A stretch of 59,469 nucleotides of DNA from Piscirickettsia salmonis LF-89 = ATCC VR-1361 (GTDB taxonomy: Bacteria; Pseudomonadota; Gammaproteobacteria; Piscirickettsiales; Piscirickettsiaceae), in the NCBI RefSeq assembly GCF_000297215.2, contig NZ_AMFF02000020.1, forward strand, positions 22,726 to 82,194, in the 5' to 3' direction. Shown here piece by piece: positions 19,029 to 29,659 of the stretch. Positions within the stretch are counted from its first letter, which is position 1. Every line of letters starts with the position of its first letter. Below the pieces are notes generated by a model. The model saw only the letters and a list, made by a program, of their open reading frames with translations, did not search any database and was not told the origin of the DNA. Position numbers and translations under genes: made by a program.

Positions 19029-19334
19029 ATGATTAGTCTGTCACAGTATTTAATTTTTGCTGCTATTTTATTTGGTTTGAGTGTCGCAGGGATTTTATTT
19101 AATCGTAAAAGTGCAATCACTTTACTGATGAGCATTGAGTTGATGTTGCTGGCTGTTAATACAAACTTTGTCGCATTTTCGCACTATTTAAATGATTTAT
19201 CTGGCCAGGTGTTTGTATTTTTTATTTTAACTGTAGCGGCAGCTGAAGCGGCAATTGGTCTTGCGATCTTAGCCCTGCTTTTCCGTAATCGTCGCACAAT
19301 CGATATTGAAGACTTAAATTCATTGAAGGGCTAG
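19029..19334 (+). CDS. nuoK: NADH-quinone oxidoreductase subunit K
   Basis: A three-helix membrane subunit homologous to MrpC, with the two buried glutamates of the proton path: one in the helix [16 protein letters not shown] and one in [17 protein letters not shown]. The protein is 101 residues from the ATG at 19029; a GTG two codons upstream (19023) is possible but less likely because homologues start MI. The conserved C-terminal DLNSLKG is present. Confidence 0.96.
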   Translation: MISLSQYLIFAAILFGLSVAGILFNRKSAITLLMSIELMLLAVNTNFVAFSHYLNDLSGQVFVFFILTVAAAEAAIGLAILALLFRNRRTIDIEDLNSLKG

Positions 19335-19337
19335 GTT

Positions 19338-21308
19338 GTGGAAAATATAAGACTATTACTCATTGTTCTGACCTTAAGTCCTCTGGTCGGAGCGATTATC
19401 GCCGGCTTTGTCGGTAAACGGATTGGACGTACTACCGTGCATACTTTGTGTAGTGCAGCGGTTGCAATCGCTCTTATTCTTTCTATTTATTTATTTGTAC
19501 AATTAGCCAATGGCAACATAGCACCATTTAACCAGAGTATATATACTTGGGCCAACATTGGTGGCTTGAATTTTAGCGTTGGCTTTTTGCTCGATCGTTT
19601 ATCGGCTTTTATGTTAATCGTGGTTAATTTTGTTTCGCTGGCCGTGCATATTTATACCATCGGCTATATGAAAGAAGATGATGGTTATATTCGCTTTTTT
19701 AGTTATATTTCAGCGTTTACCTTTGCGATGATCACGCTAGTGCTGGCAAATAACTTTTTCTTGCTGTTCTTTGGCTGGGAAGCTGTTGGCTTAGTTTCGT
19801 ATTTATTAATTGGCTTTTGGTATAAAAAAGACAGTGCAGTGTATGCCAACTTAAAGGCTTTTTTGATTAATCGTGTTGGTGATTTAGGCTTTTTATTGGG
19901 CATCGCTGGTGTATTGTATTTATTCGGTTCGCTAGATTATGCAACGGTCTTTAAAATGACTCCAGTATTGGCGGCTGAAGCACCCGTGATTCATATTTGG
20001 GGTGATACTTCAGTCAGTGCCTTTAACTTGATTGGTATTTTGTTATTTGTTGGCGCGATGGGTAAATCTGCGCAAGTACCGTTACATAACTGGTTACCAG
20101 ACTCGATGGAAGGTCCAACGCCTATTTCTGCCTTAATTCACGCGGCAACGATGGTCACCGCTGGGGTGTATATGGTAGCACGCTTGTCGCCACTATATGA
20201 GCATGCACCAATAGCCTTGTCAGTGATTATGATCTTAGGTGCGATTACCTGCTTATTTATGGGTCTCTTGGCGATTATTCAAAACGATATTAAACGCATT
20301 GTGGCTTATTGTACGTTGTCACAGTTAGGTTACATGGTGGTTGCTTTAGGCGTTTCAGCATATTCATTGGCGATTTTCCACCTCATGAGTCATGCCTTCT
20401 TTAAAGCATTGATGTTCTTAGCTGCAGGGTCGGCGATTATTGCTATGCATCATGAGCAAGATATTCGTAAAATGGGTGGTTTGCGCAAATATATGCCAAT
20501 TACCTACTGGACGATGTTAATTTCTTGTGTGTCACTGATTGCTGTACCTGGCTTTTCAGGCTTTTTCTCGAAAGACTTGATTATTGATGCAGTGGGTGAG
20601 TCGCATCGTTGGGGAGCGAGCTTTGCCTATGTTGCCGTACTTGGTACAGCGTTTGTAACGGCTTTATATACGTTTAGAATGTTTTTCTTATGCTTTCACA
20701 CTAAAGAACGCATGGATGAGCAGACGCGCTCGCATTTAAAAGAATCGCCCAACGTTGTCACTTGGCCATTAATCGTCTTAGCGATTCCGGCAACAATTGC
20801 AGGTTACTTCTTTGTCCAACCAGCCTTAAATGGCTTCTTTGGCCAGGCAATTTTTACCTTACCACAGCATGATATTGTGCAAAAACTGGCGGAGCACTTC
20901 CCAACGCCAATGTCGATGGTGTTGTATGCACCAAGTACACCGGCGTTTTGGTTGGCATTATCTGGTGTCGCTGTTGCTTGGCTGTTTTATGTGTGGAGAC
21001 CCGAGCTTGCTGCTATGACGAGAAAGCGTTTAGGGTTTGTTCACTATATTATGGATCGTAAGTACTTTGTTGATGATATTTATCAAGCTGTATTTGGTTG
21101 GGGTGGCTACTTGATTGGCTATCTATGCTGGCGTGTTGGTGATGTATTTGTCATTGACGATGGTGTTGTTAATGGCACGGCTGGGCGGATTCGTCGTATT
21201 GCTGATGTTATGCGCAAAATACAGTCGAAGTTCTTATTGTACCATTATGCGTTTGCCATGATTGTTGGCTTATTGGTACTGTTATTATGGTTTTTCTTGC
21301 CTCATTAA
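19338..21308 (+). CDS. nuoL: NADH-quinone oxidoreductase subunit L
   Basis: The distal antiporter-like proton-pumping subunit, related to MrpA. The 656-residue protein has about 16 transmembrane helices and the long lateral C-terminal helix. Conserved charges are seen in FFGWEAVGLVSYLLIGFWY (Glu), GAMGKSAQVPLHNWLPDSM (Lys) and MEGPTPISALIHAATMVTAG. The start is GTG at 19338, four bases after the nuoK stop. Confidence 0.97.
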   Translation: MENIRLLLIVLTLSPLVGAIIAGFVGKRIGRTTVHTLCSAAVAIALILSIYLFVQLANGNIAPFNQSIYTWANIGGLNFSVGFLLDRLSAFMLIVVNFVSLAVHIYTIGYMKEDDGYIRFFSYISAFTFAMITLVLANNFFLLFFGWEAVGLVSYLLIGFWYKKDSAVYANLKAFLINRVGDLGFLLGIAGVLYLFGSLDYATVFKMTPVLAAEAPVIHIWGDTSVSAFNLIGILLFVGAMGKSAQVPLHNWLPDSMEGPTPISALIHAATMVTAGVYMVARLSPLYEHAPIALSVIMILGAITCLFMGLLAIIQNDIKRIVAYCTLSQLGYMVVALGVSAYSLAIFHLMSHAFFKALMFLAAGSAIIAMHHEQDIRKMGGLRKYMPITYWTMLISCVSLIAVPGFSGFFSKDLIIDAVGESHRWGASFAYVAVLGTAFVTALYTFRMFFLCFHTKERMDEQTRSHLKESPNVVTWPLIVLAIPATIAGYFFVQPALNGFFGQAIFTLPQHDIVQKLAEHFPTPMSMVLYAPSTPAFWLALSGVAVAWLFYVWRPELAAMTRKRLGFVHYIMDRKYFVDDIYQAVFGWGGYLIGYLCWRVGDVFVIDDGVVNGTAGRIRRIADVMRKIQSKFLLYHYAFAMIVGLLVLLLWFFLPH

Positions 21309-21319
21309 GTGAAGGGTAA

Positions 21320-22861
21320 ATGATGTCACATATGCCACTTTTAAGTATTTTAATCTGGCTGCCGATTGTTGGCGGATTGCTTGTTGCGTTTAGCGAGCGT
21401 GGCGAGTACTCTCGTGCGGCAAAATGGGTTGCTGTTATTATTTCATTAGTTTTGCTCGGCTTTTGTATTCCTCTTTACCAAGGCTTTGATCCGCTGACTT
21501 ATAAAATGCAGTTTGTGGAAAGTCATCGATGGTTTGACTTTGCTAGTTTTAAAGTGCGTTATGGTTTGGGTGTGGATGGAATATCCCTGATTTTAATTTT
21601 GTTAACTTGCTTTACTAATTTAATTGTAATTTTGGCTGCTTGGAACTCGGTACGCTATAAAGTCACCCACTATATGGCGATTTTCTTAATCCTCACAGGT
21701 ATTACCAACGGTGTGTTTGCTGCAACTGATTCGATTTTATTCTATGTGTTTTTTGAGGCAATGCTCATTCCGATGTTCCTTGGTATTGGTGTTTGGGGCG
21801 CGAGTCGACGCTCATATGCTGCGATTAAGTTTTTCTTGTATACTTTTTTAGGCTCGATCTTTATGCTGGTTGCCTTTATTTATTTAGGTTATCAAGCAGG
21901 GGGAGATTTCTCTATTGCCGGTTTTACCTTATTAAAGATTCCGGCTAATGTGCAAGATTTGCTGTTTTTAGCCTTTTTGGCTGGCTTTGCGGTGAAAGTA
22001 CCGATGTGGCCAGTGCATACATGGTTGCCGGATGCGCATACTGAAGCACCTGCAGGTGGTTCGGTTATACTTGCCGCTTTAATGTTAAAAGTCGGTGTGT
22101 ATGGCTTTATTCGTTTTAGTTTACCGATCGTGCCAGGAGTTCATGAGGCGTTTGACTGGTTATTAATTGGCTTGTCTTTAATGGCAATTGTCTATGTCGG
22201 TTTTGCATCGCTGGCACAAAAAGATATGAAGCGCTTGATTGCCTATTCATCGGTTTCACATATGGGGTTCTCGACACTGGGAATTTTCATGGCCTTTATG
22301 ATTATTGGCGTCACAGGGGATCGTGCTGATGCGGTATTGGGTGTGCAGGGTGCAGTGTTTTTAATGTTTTCACATGCGTTTGTATCTGGTGCGCTCTTTA
22401 TTGGTGTCGGCTATATGTATGACCGTATGCATACACGTATGATTAAAGATTTTGGTGGTGTGACTGCGGTGATGCCGGTATTCGCCGCTTTTTACTTGCT
22501 GTTTGCCATGGCCAATGCAGGATTGCCGGGAACCTCTGGTTTTGTTGGTGAATTTCTAGTGATTTTGGCCGCGTTTAAGGCGCATGTGTGGATTGCAGCC
22601 TTATCCGCAATAACCTTGGTGGTTGGTGCAGCGTATACCTTGTGGATGTATAAGCGCGTGTTCTTTGGGGCGATTGTGAATGCTAAACTTAAAGATTTAA
22701 AAGACATTAATGGTTTAGAACTGCTGATTTTTGTTTTGCTTGCAGTGCCTGTTGTCCTGTTTGGTGTCTATCCGCAAGCGGTTTTACACCTGACTGAAGT
22801 AACGGTTCAACACTTTGTTGATGTAGTGATGATCTCATTACATAAGGGGTCCTACCAGTGA
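21320..22861 (+). CDS. nuoM: NADH-quinone oxidoreductase subunit M
   Basis: The middle antiporter-like proton-pumping subunit. The 513-residue protein shows YVFFEAMLIPMFLGIGVWG (conserved Glu), FAVKVPMWPVHTWLPDAHTEAP (conserved Lys) and ASLAQKDMKRLIAYSSVSHMGF. It has fourteen predicted helices, as usual. Its TGA overlaps the ATG of nuoN by one base. Confidence 0.97.
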   Translation: MMSHMPLLSILIWLPIVGGLLVAFSERGEYSRAAKWVAVIISLVLLGFCIPLYQGFDPLTYKMQFVESHRWFDFASFKVRYGLGVDGISLILILLTCFTNLIVILAAWNSVRYKVTHYMAIFLILTGITNGVFAATDSILFYVFFEAMLIPMFLGIGVWGASRRSYAAIKFFLYTFLGSIFMLVAFIYLGYQAGGDFSIAGFTLLKIPANVQDLLFLAFLAGFAVKVPMWPVHTWLPDAHTEAPAGGSVILAALMLKVGVYGFIRFSLPIVPGVHEAFDWLLIGLSLMAIVYVGFASLAQKDMKRLIAYSSVSHMGFSTLGIFMAFMIIGVTGDRADAVLGVQGAVFLMFSHAFVSGALFIGVGYMYDRMHTRMIKDFGGVTAVMPVFAAFYLLFAMANAGLPGTSGFVGEFLVILAAFKAHVWIAALSAITLVVGAAYTLWMYKRVFFGAIVNAKLKDLKDINGLELLIFVLLAVPVVLFGVYPQAVLHLTEVTVQHFVDVVMISLHKGSYQ

Positions 22862-24300
22862 TGAGCGAATTTCCTGTATTTACACCGGCCATTCCTGAAA
22901 TTGTGATCTTGGTCATGGCTTGTGTAGTAATGATTGTTGATGTGTATAGCAAAAATGCGAAGAAAAGCATGAGCTATTTTTTAACTTTACTCACCTTAGT
23001 GGTGATTGCTTATTTATCTTGGCGTTTGATTGGCCAGCCTGCAACGGTGACTTTCCATGGCGGTTTTATTGCTGATCGTTTAGCGGCGACCTTGAAATTC
23101 TTTATGTGCATAGTGCTTGTGATCGTCTTTATTTATAGCCGACGTTATATGCTTGAACGTGATGTCCCTATTGGTGAGTTTTACGGTTTGGGCTTGCTTG
23201 CTATGCTTGGCATGATGGTCATGGTCTCTGCGAATAATATGATCGCGATTTATTTAGGTTTGGAGCTATTGTCTTTGCCGATGTATGCGATGGTGGCGAT
23301 GCGTCGCGGCTCAGGCCGCTCAGCAGAAGCGGCCTTAAAGTATTTTGTTATGGGGGCGATTGCCTCTGCGATGTTGCTCTATGGTATGTCGATGATTTAT
23401 GGTGTGGCTGCAAGTCTTGACTTGCCTATGATTGCTAAAGCGGTTGCGGCGACAGGATTGTCAGGCAACCCAGTGCTTGTTTTTGGTTTGGTCTTTTTGG
23501 TGGTTGGCCTTGGTTTTAAATTTGGTGCAGTACCTTTTCATATGTGGGTGCCTGATGTCTATGAAGGCGCCCCTACGGCGGTAACAGCTTTTGTGAGTAC
23601 CGCGCCTAAAATTGCCGCCTTTGGTTTAATGTTGCGCCTATTGCTTGAAGGCTTGCCTTCTTTGCAAGGGCAGTGGCAGCAAATGTTAATTATTTTGGCT
23701 GTAGTCTCGTTGTTTGTCGGTAATTTCTTGGCAATTGCCCAGAGTAATATTAAACGCATGCTGGCGTATTCGACGATTTCTCATATTGGCTTTGTGCTAT
23801 TGGCCTTTGCTGCTGGAACGACAGATGGTTATGCGGCATCAATGTTTTATGTCATTGTTTATGCGATTATGTCCGCTGGTGGTTTTGGCTTTATTATGCT
23901 GCTTTCGCGTAAAGGCTTTGAGGCTGAGAATATTTCAGACTTAAAAGGCTTGAATCATAAAAATGCTTGGCTGGCTTTTATTATGCTGTTATTTATGGCA
24001 TCTATGGCGGGGGTTCCACCGTTATTGGGCTTTGATGCTAAATTATTAGTACTCACTGCGCTGATTCAGGGGGGGCATGTTGGTTTGGCGATTTATGCGT
24101 TAATCATGTCTGTGGTTGGGGCGTTTTATTATATTCGTATTATTAAAGTCATGTATTTTGAGGAACCTGAAGGCAAAGAAGGCCGTTTAGCTTTGCATTC
24201 AAGTAGCCAGGTGATTGTCAGCTTAAATGGCTTGGCACTGTTATTGCTCGGAATTTTTCCAGCAGGATTAATTCACTTAGCCACATTATCTTTTAGTTAA
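22861..24300 (+). CDS. nuoN: NADH-quinone oxidoreductase subunit N
   Basis: The third antiporter-like subunit and last gene of the nuo operon. The 479-residue protein has the conserved IYLGLELLSLPMYAMVAM (Glu), GFKFGAVPFHMWVPDVYEGAP (Lys) and AQSNIKRMLAYSTISHIGF. The ATG at 22861 lies within the nuoM stop (TGATG). No terminator is visible directly after it. Transcripts may run into the initiator tRNA and end at its terminators. Confidence 0.97.
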   Translation: MSEFPVFTPAIPEIVILVMACVVMIVDVYSKNAKKSMSYFLTLLTLVVIAYLSWRLIGQPATVTFHGGFIADRLAATLKFFMCIVLVIVFIYSRRYMLERDVPIGEFYGLGLLAMLGMMVMVSANNMIAIYLGLELLSLPMYAMVAMRRGSGRSAEAALKYFVMGAIASAMLLYGMSMIYGVAASLDLPMIAKAVAATGLSGNPVLVFGLVFLVVGLGFKFGAVPFHMWVPDVYEGAPTAVTAFVSTAPKIAAFGLMLRLLLEGLPSLQGQWQQMLIILAVVSLFVGNFLAIAQSNIKRMLAYSTISHIGFVLLAFAAGTTDGYAASMFYVIVYAIMSAGGFGFIMLLSRKGFEAENISDLKGLNHKNAWLAFIMLLFMASMAGVPPLLGFDAKLLVLTALIQGGHVGLAIYALIMSVVGAFYYIRIIKVMYFEEPEGKEGRLALHSSSQVIVSLNGLALLLLGIFPAGLIHLATLSFS

Positions 24301-24303
24301 GGC

Positions 24304-24332
24304 TTGCATTTGTGAGTTCTTTTCTGTAGAAT
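24304..24332 (+). promoter_or_regulatory. Promoter of the initiator tRNA
   Basis: TTGCAT (24304-24309) and TAGAAT (24327-24332) are spaced by exactly 17 bases, with TG immediately before the -10. This places the start about 6 bases upstream of the mature tRNA, a typical stable-RNA promoter position. Confidence 0.65.
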
Positions 24333-24345
24333 TCCTCCTTGCTGA

Positions 24346-24422
<77 letters not shown>

Positions 24423-24431
24423 AGAATTTTG

Positions 24432-24455
24432 AAAGCCCCTTTTTAGGGGCTTTTT
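24432..24455 (+). terminator. Intrinsic terminator after tRNA-fMet
   Basis: A stem AAAGCCCC (24432-24439) / GGGGCTTT (24446-24453) with a 6-base T/A loop, continuing into a T-run. It ends the tRNA transcript and any nuo read-through. Confidence 0.85.
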
Positions 24456-24470
24456 ACTAGCTAAAAAAAT

Positions 24471-24497
24471 AAAAAGTGGGCATCGTGCCCACTTTTT
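24471..24497 (+). terminator. Second, stronger hairpin terminator before rimP
   Basis: A 12-bp perfect stem (24471-24482 with 24486-24497) and a 3-base loop TCG, with a GTGGGCA/TGCCCAC core and A5/T5 flanks. It can work as an intrinsic terminator on both strands. It sits only 22 bases before the rimP start, so rimP needs a start point within or after it, or regulated read-through from upstream. Confidence 0.75.
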
Positions 24498-24518
24498 ATT
24501 TGAGGTGGAATGTGAGTG

Positions 24519-24971
24519 ATGAAACACAATGAATCTTTAACTGAGATGCTATCACTAGTGGTAACAGGGTTGGGTTTTGAGCTTTGGGGGATAGAGCAAG
24601 TACCTCAAGGTGCTCAGTCAGTTTTGCGTGTTTATATAGAAGGTCCAGAGGGTGTGACGGTAGAGGACTGTGCGACAGTCAGTCGTCAGATTGGAGCGGT
24701 ACTTGATGTTGAAGACCCTATTGCTGGGAATTATTCATTGGAGGTTTCGTCCCCTGGCCTAGATCGGTTATTGTTTACATCAGAGCAATATCAGCGTTAC
24801 CTTGAGCAAGAATTGCAAATTCGCTTAAAAATTCTGAATAATGGCAAACGTAGAATTCGTGGTCGCTTAACTGCAGTGACAGAACAGGGGGTTTGTATTG
24901 ATGTAAAGGATGAGCAGTTTGATATTCGCTGGGCAGATATTGATCGTGCGAATGTGTTTACGAAGTTTTAG
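24519..24971 (+). CDS. rimP: Ribosome maturation factor RimP
   Basis: Needed for late assembly of the 30S subunit, where it binds near ribosomal protein S12. The 150-residue protein has the N-terminal alpha/beta domain (LRVYIEGPEGVTVEDCATVSRQIGAVLDVEDP and the SSPGLDRLLF signature) followed by an SH3-like barrel (RGRLTAV...IDVKDEQFDIRWADIDRANV). The ATG at 24519 lies about ten bases after GAGGTGG; a GTG one codon earlier is the alternative. It is the first gene of the conserved rimP-nusA-infB operon. Confidence 0.95.
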   Translation: MKHNESLTEMLSLVVTGLGFELWGIEQVPQGAQSVLRVYIEGPEGVTVEDCATVSRQIGAVLDVEDPIAGNYSLEVSSPGLDRLLFTSEQYQRYLEQELQIRLKILNNGKRRIRGRLTAVTEQGVCIDVKDEQFDIRWADIDRANVFTKF

Positions 24972-25047
24972 ACGTTTGATTTTAGAAATATAACTAGTTT
25001 TAGTCATTAAACAACCAACATCTTGAGATAGGAAAGCGAGGCGAACG

Positions 25048-26565
25048 ATGGGCAATAAAGAAATCCTGTTTATTGTCGAGGCCATTTCAAATGAGAAAGG
25101 TGTCGATAAAGACATTATTTTTGAGGCTGTGGAGACTGCACTGGCTGCAGCAACACGCAAGCGTAGTGGCATTGATATGGATGTGCGCGTTGATATTGAT
25201 CAAAAAACCGGAGACTACGATACCTATCGTCGTTGGACAGTCATTGATGATGATGAGGTTGAAGATACATTAGAGTCACCAGATCGGGAGGTTTGGCTGA
25301 GTGTGCATCGTCAAGAAAATGCCGCAGCAAAGCCGGGTGATATTATTGAAGAACCGATGGCGTCGATTGAGTTCGGTCGGATTGCAGCTCAAACGGCGCG
25401 TCAGGTGATTATGCAAAAAGTCCGTGAGGCTGAGCGTAATAAAATTGCTGAAGCTTATTTGTCTCGTGTCGGTGAACTGGTTTCCGGTGTGGTCAAACGA
25501 GCAACCCGTGAGAGCATTATCATTGACTTAGGTGCAGCGGGTGCTGAGGCGATGCTGCCACGGGAGCAGATGATCGACCGAGAAATTTTCCGTCCAGGCG
25601 ATCGTGTGCGAGCATACCTGATGGAAGTCCGTAAAGAAGCACGTGGCCCACAGTTGATTTTAACGCGCGCCAGTAATGAATTTTTATTAGAATTATTTAA
25701 AATTGAAGTCCCTGAAGTATCAGAAGAGCTTATTGAGATTAAAGCGGTCGCACGTGACCCAGGGTTGCGGGCAAAAGTTGCAGTGAAAACCAATGACCAG
25801 CGCTTAGATCCGATTGGCGCTTGTGTGGGCATGCGTGGTGCGCGTGTGCAAGCGATTTCAGGTGAGTTAAATAATGAGCGAATTGATATTGTCCTTTGGG
25901 ATGATAATCCGATGCAATTGGTGATTAATGCGATGAGTCCAGCTGAAGTGGATTCTATTGTGGTTGATGAAGATAGTCATAGTATGGATATTGCTGTGGC
26001 CGAAGAGTCGCTCTCTCAAGCGATTGGTCGCAATGGTCAGAATGTGCGTTTAGCTTCTGGTCTGACCGGTTGGACATTAAATGTTATGAGCGTAAATGAT
26101 GCGAATGAAAAGAACCAGGCGGAAGTTGAAAAATTATTAAAAACCTTTATTGATAAGCTCGGCATTGATGATGAAACTGCTGAGGTGTTGATTGAAGAAG
26201 GTTTTGCGTCGATCGAAGAGATCGCCTATGTACCACAGCAGGAAATGATGGAGCTTGAGGGCTTTGATGAAGAGATAGTAACGGAATTGCGTCAGCGTGC
26301 TAAAGATGCACTGTTAACTCAAGAGTTAGCTGATGAGGCGCAGCTTGAGGAATTTGGCTTGACTGATGAGTTACTCAATATGGAAGGGATGACACGAGAC
26401 TTAGCGCTGAAGTTGGCTAAGCATGAAATTTTAACGATGGATGATTTAGCCGAGCAAGCAGTGGCCGATTTACTTGAGATCACAACAGAGCTCAATGAGA
26501 AAGAAGCAGGTCAGCTTATTATGACGGCTAGAGCACCATGGTTTGCTGAGGACAATAAAGACTAA
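25048..26565 (+). CDS. nusA: Transcription elongation/termination factor NusA
   Basis: Binds RNA polymerase and nascent RNA and affects pausing, termination and antitermination. The 505-residue protein has an N-terminal polymerase-binding domain (~1-130), an S1 domain (~135-200, [21 protein letters not shown]), two KH domains ([17 protein letters not shown] and [13 protein letters not shown]) and two acidic repeats at the C-terminus (~370-500), as in E. coli NusA. The repeats [13 protein letters not shown]-like and [12 protein letters not shown] support a full-length form. It has an AGGAAAG-type ribosome site. Confidence 0.97.
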   Translation: MGNKEILFIVEAISNEKGVDKDIIFEAVETALAAATRKRSGIDMDVRVDIDQKTGDYDTYRRWTVIDDDEVEDTLESPDREVWLSVHRQENAAAKPGDIIEEPMASIEFGRIAAQTARQVIMQKVREAERNKIAEAYLSRVGELVSGVVKRATRESIIIDLGAAGAEAMLPREQMIDREIFRPGDRVRAYLMEVRKEARGPQLILTRASNEFLLELFKIEVPEVSEELIEIKAVARDPGLRAKVAVKTNDQRLDPIGACVGMRGARVQAISGELNNERIDIVLWDDNPMQLVINAMSPAEVDSIVVDEDSHSMDIAVAEESLSQAIGRNGQNVRLASGLTGWTLNVMSVNDANEKNQAEVEKLLKTFIDKLGIDDETAEVLIEEGFASIEEIAYVPQQEMMELEGFDEEIVTELRQRAKDALLTQELADEAQLEEFGLTDELLNMEGMTRDLALKLAKHEILTMDDLAEQAVADLLEITTELNEKEAGQLIMTARAPWFAEDNKD

Positions 26566-26581
26566 GTTGGGGAGGCAGAGT

Positions 26582-29257
26582 ATGTCAGAAGTCAATGTAA
26601 AAAGTTTAGCAAGTTCAATTGGTGTTGATGTTGAACGCTTATTAAGGCACTTAGAAGAAGCGGGTTTACCAGCAACAGGCCCAGAGCAGGTGTTAACAGA
26701 TAAAGATAAGACGATGTTGCTGAGCTTTTTGAAAAAATCGCATGGTAGTAGTGATGTGAGCGAAGTGCCACGTAAAATTACTTTGCGTCGCAAAGAGCAT
26801 AGTGAATTAAAAGTTAAGTCTGCTGATGGTGGGCGTAAAACGGTTAATATTCAGGTCAAGAAAAAGCGTACCTATGTAAAAAAAGATCCTGAGCTTGAAG
26901 CGAAAGAAGCGGAATTAAAAGCCGGTGAAGAAGCTGAGCATCTAGCAGCGCTAGAGGTCGAGCGTTTGGCTGAACAGCAAGCCAAGCAAGAGCAGCTTGC
27001 AGCTGAGCAAAAGCGTAAAGAAGAGGCTAAACGCCAGGCTGAATTGAAAAAAGCAGCAGAGCAAGAGCAAAAGAAAGCTCAAGCAGAACAAGATCCTGAA
27101 AAAGCAGAAAAAGAGCGCTTAGAGAAGGAATTGGCTGAGCGTCGTCAAGCTGAGCTTGAAGCCAAACGTGTTGCCGCAGAAGAAGAAGCACGTCGCCAAA
27201 CGGCACTAGAGGCTGAGCGTATTGCTAAGCTTGCGCCTGTTCAGCAAAAAAGCGCTCTAGATGAGCCAGATAATAAATTAGAAGAAGAGCATCACACCCA
27301 CACGAAAAAAGTCACGGCGACTGATTGGGTTGAGCAAGGTATTACAGCGACGGATATGGAGCGCCAAGCCAAGCGTAGCAAGTCCAAGCGTGCAGCGGCA
27401 AAGCAAGAAGCGCGCGGTGGTGCTAGACGCGGCAGAAAAGGCCGGGGTGGGCAGAAAGCTGGCGAGCAATTGCAGCATGCGTTTTCTAAGCCGACGGCGC
27501 CTGTTAAGCGTGAGGTTGCTATTTCTGAGGCCATTACGGTGGCAGAGCTGGCACAGAAAATGTCAGTCAAAGGTGCTGAAGTTGTTAAAATTTTGATGAA
27601 AATGGGCGTGATGGCGACGATCAATCAGGTTCTTGATCAAGATACTGCTGTTTTAATTGTTGAAGAATTAGGCCATATACCGAAAATTTTACAAGAAAAT
27701 GCTATGGAAGTTGCAGTGCTTGCTGCGGCAAACGTTGAGGGTGAGCAAGAGCAACGGGCGCCTGTGGTCACGATTATGGGTCATGTCGATCATGGTAAAA
27801 CTTCTCTACTTGATTATATTCGTCGTGCCAAAGTGGCTGCTGGTGAAGCCGGTGGAATTACTCAGCACATTGGTGCGTATCAGGTTAAACATGAGCGCGG
27901 TACGATTACTTTTCTAGATACTCCTGGACACGCAGCCTTTACGGCGATGCGAGCACGGGGAGCTAATTGTACGGATGTTGTGGTATTAGTTGTTGCTGCC
28001 GATGATGGTGTGATGCCGCAGACCATCGAAGCGATTCAACATGCACGCGCCGCTGAAGTACCGCTGGTTGTTGCAGTCAATAAGATAGATAAAGATTCCG
28101 CTGATTTAGATCGTGTGCGTACTGAACTTAGTCAACATGAGGTGATTTCTGAGGACTGGGGAGGAGACACTATGTTTATCAATGTCTCTGCTAAAACGGG
28201 TCAGGGGATTGATGATTTATTAGATAGTATTTTATTGCAAGCTGAGGTTCTCGAGTTACAAGCACCGGTTAGTGCGCCAGCACAAGGGGTTGTGCTTGAG
28301 GCACGCTTGGATAAAGGGCGGGGCTCAGTGGCTTCTTTATTAGTGCAAAAAGGCACTTTAAAACAGGGTGATATTGTGCTTGCGGGGCTAGAGTATGGCC
28401 GTGTGCGCGCGATGCATGATGATTTAGGCCATACGACTAAATCGGTAGGACCCTCTTGTCCGGTTGAGATTTTAGGCTTATCTGGCACACCGAATGGTGG
28501 TGATGAGTTTAGTGTAGTTGCTGATGAGAAGAAAGCGCGCGAAGTGGCCTTGTTCCGTCAAGGTAAATACCGTGAGGTAAAGCTCGCGCGTCAGCAAGCA
28601 AATAAGCTTTCGGCGATGTTTGAAGGCATGACAGAAGGTGATGTTGGTACGTTAAATATTTTGGTGAAGACGGATGTGCAAGGCTCACTAGAAGCATTGA
28701 CGGAGTCATTAACAAAATTATCAACGGATGAAGTTAAAGTTAAAGTCATCGCAAGCGGTGTTGGCGGTATCACTGAATCTGATGTTAACTTAGCCATGGC
28801 ATCGAATGCGGTCATGGTCGGTTTTAATGTGCGTGCTGATTTAAGTGCGCGTCGCCTAGCTGCTGCTGAAGAGTTAGAAATTCGTTATTATAGTGTGATT
28901 TACGACATCATTAATGATGTTAAAGCAGCAATGTCTGGTTTACTCTCTCCTGAAGTGAAGGAACAGATTACCGGTGTGGCGGAAGTTCGTGAAGTTTACC
29001 GCTCTTCTAAATTAGGCGCTGTTGCTGGCTGTATGGTCGTTGATGGAACGGTCAAGCGCAATAACCCGATTCGGATATTACGTGATAATGTGGTGATTTA
29101 TGAAGGTGAACTTGAATCATTAAGACGTTTTAAAGACGATGTACCGGATGTTCGCAATGGTATGGAGTGTGGTATAGGCGTGAAGAATTATAATGATATT
29201 AAGGTCGGTGATCAGATCGAAGTATTCGAGAAAATCGAGGTAGCTAGGCAGCTATAG
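26582..29257 (+). CDS. infB: Translation initiation factor IF-2
   Basis: A GTPase that brings fMet-tRNA to the 30S subunit and promotes subunit joining. The 891-residue protein has an N-terminal IF2N domain, a long Glu/Lys/Ala-rich linker (about 100-260) and a second IF2N domain ([18 protein letters not shown]...). The G domain begins at about residue 400 with [19 protein letters not shown], followed by DTPGHAAF and NKID. The ATG at 26582 has GGGGAGG before it; an upstream in-frame TTG inside nusA is rejected. Coding continues to within 48 bases of rbfA. Confidence 0.97.
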   Translation: MSEVNVKSLASSIGVDVERLLRHLEEAGLPATGPEQVLTDKDKTMLLSFLKKSHGSSDVSEVPRKITLRRKEHSELKVKSADGGRKTVNIQVKKKRTYVKKDPELEAKEAELKAGEEAEHLAALEVERLAEQQAKQEQLAAEQKRKEEAKRQAELKKAAEQEQKKAQAEQDPEKAEKERLEKELAERRQAELEAKRVAAEEEARRQTALEAERIAKLAPVQQKSALDEPDNKLEEEHHTHTKKVTATDWVEQGITATDMERQAKRSKSKRAAAKQEARGGARRGRKGRGGQKAGEQLQHAFSKPTAPVKREVAISEAITVAELAQKMSVKGAEVVKILMKMGVMATINQVLDQDTAVLIVEELGHIPKILQENAMEVAVLAAANVEGEQEQRAPVVTIMGHVDHGKTSLLDYIRRAKVAAGEAGGITQHIGAYQVKHERGTITFLDTPGHAAFTAMRARGANCTDVVVLVVAADDGVMPQTIEAIQHARAAEVPLVVAVNKIDKDSADLDRVRTELSQHEVISEDWGGDTMFINVSAKTGQGIDDLLDSILLQAEVLELQAPVSAPAQGVVLEARLDKGRGSVASLLVQKGTLKQGDIVLAGLEYGRVRAMHDDLGHTTKSVGPSCPVEILGLSGTPNGGDEFSVVADEKKAREVALFRQGKYREVKLARQQANKLSAMFEGMTEGDVGTLNILVKTDVQGSLEALTESLTKLSTDEVKVKVIASGVGGITESDVNLAMASNAVMVGFNVRADLSARRLAAAEELEIRYYSVIYDIINDVKAAMSGLLSPEVKEQITGVAEVREVYRSSKLGAVAGCMVVDGTVKRNNPIRILRDNVVIYEGELESLRRFKDDVPDVRNGMECGIGVKNYNDIKVGDQIEVFEKIEVARQL

Positions 29258-29279
29258 TGCGAGTAAAGCGAGCTGCCTA
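29245..29279 (+). other. Inverted repeat spanning the infB stop codon
   Basis: A 9-bp perfect stem, TAGGCAGCT (29245-29253) with AGCTGCCTA (29271-29279), and a 17-base loop covers the end of infB and the start of the infB-rbfA gap. There is no T-run, so a terminator is unlikely. An mRNA processing or stability element is more plausible. Confidence 0.5.
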
Positions 29280-29305
29280 CTGGCAACCTTATTTAAAGGT
29301 AGAAG

Positions 29306-29659
29306 ATGAAAGAGTATAGTCGTACCCAGCGTATTGCAGACCAGATGCAAAAAGAGCTGGCTGAGTTGTTACAGCAAGAGATGAAAGATCCCCGCATCGG
29401 TATGATTACGGTGTCAGGTGTGGACGTGTCTAAAGACCTTGCGCATGCCAAAGTGTATGTGACCATGATGGAAGAGGCCGAAGCGCGTGAAGAAACTCTT
29501 GTTGTATTGCAAAAAGCTGCAGGCTTTTTACGCTCTATGTTGGCTAAACGCATGAATTTGCGTGCAACGCCTAAGTTGCGCTTTGAATATGATGGTTCGA
29601 CTGAACAGGGTAATGCCCTATCCGCTTTGATTAATAAAGCACTGTATGACAAATCATAA
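29306..29659 (+). CDS. rbfA: 30S ribosome-binding factor RbfA
   Basis: A KH-like cold-shock factor that helps 16S rRNA 5'-end maturation in the 30S subunit. The 117-residue protein shows the conserved QKELAELLQQEMKDPRIGMITVSGVDVSKDLAHAKVYVT and the LRATPKLRFEYDGSTEQG tail. AAAGGTAGAAG precedes the ATG. Its last base overlaps the truB start codon, implying coupled translation. Confidence 0.96.
   Translation: MKEYSRTQRIADQMQKELAELLQQEMKDPRIGMITVSGVDVSKDLAHAKVYVTMMEEAEAREETLVVLQKAAGFLRSMLAKRMNLRATPKLRFEYDGSTEQGNALSALINKALYDKS

Noticed and set aside
26543-26581. Upstream TTG start for infB
   Set aside because: It lies inside nusA and lacks a ribosome site; ATG 26582 follows GGGGAGG and matches IF-2 N-termini.
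27278-27624. Minus-strand frames inside infB (and similar frames opposite nuo and pnp)
   Set aside because: These are shadows of strongly coded genes, with no ribosome sites and no family likeness.
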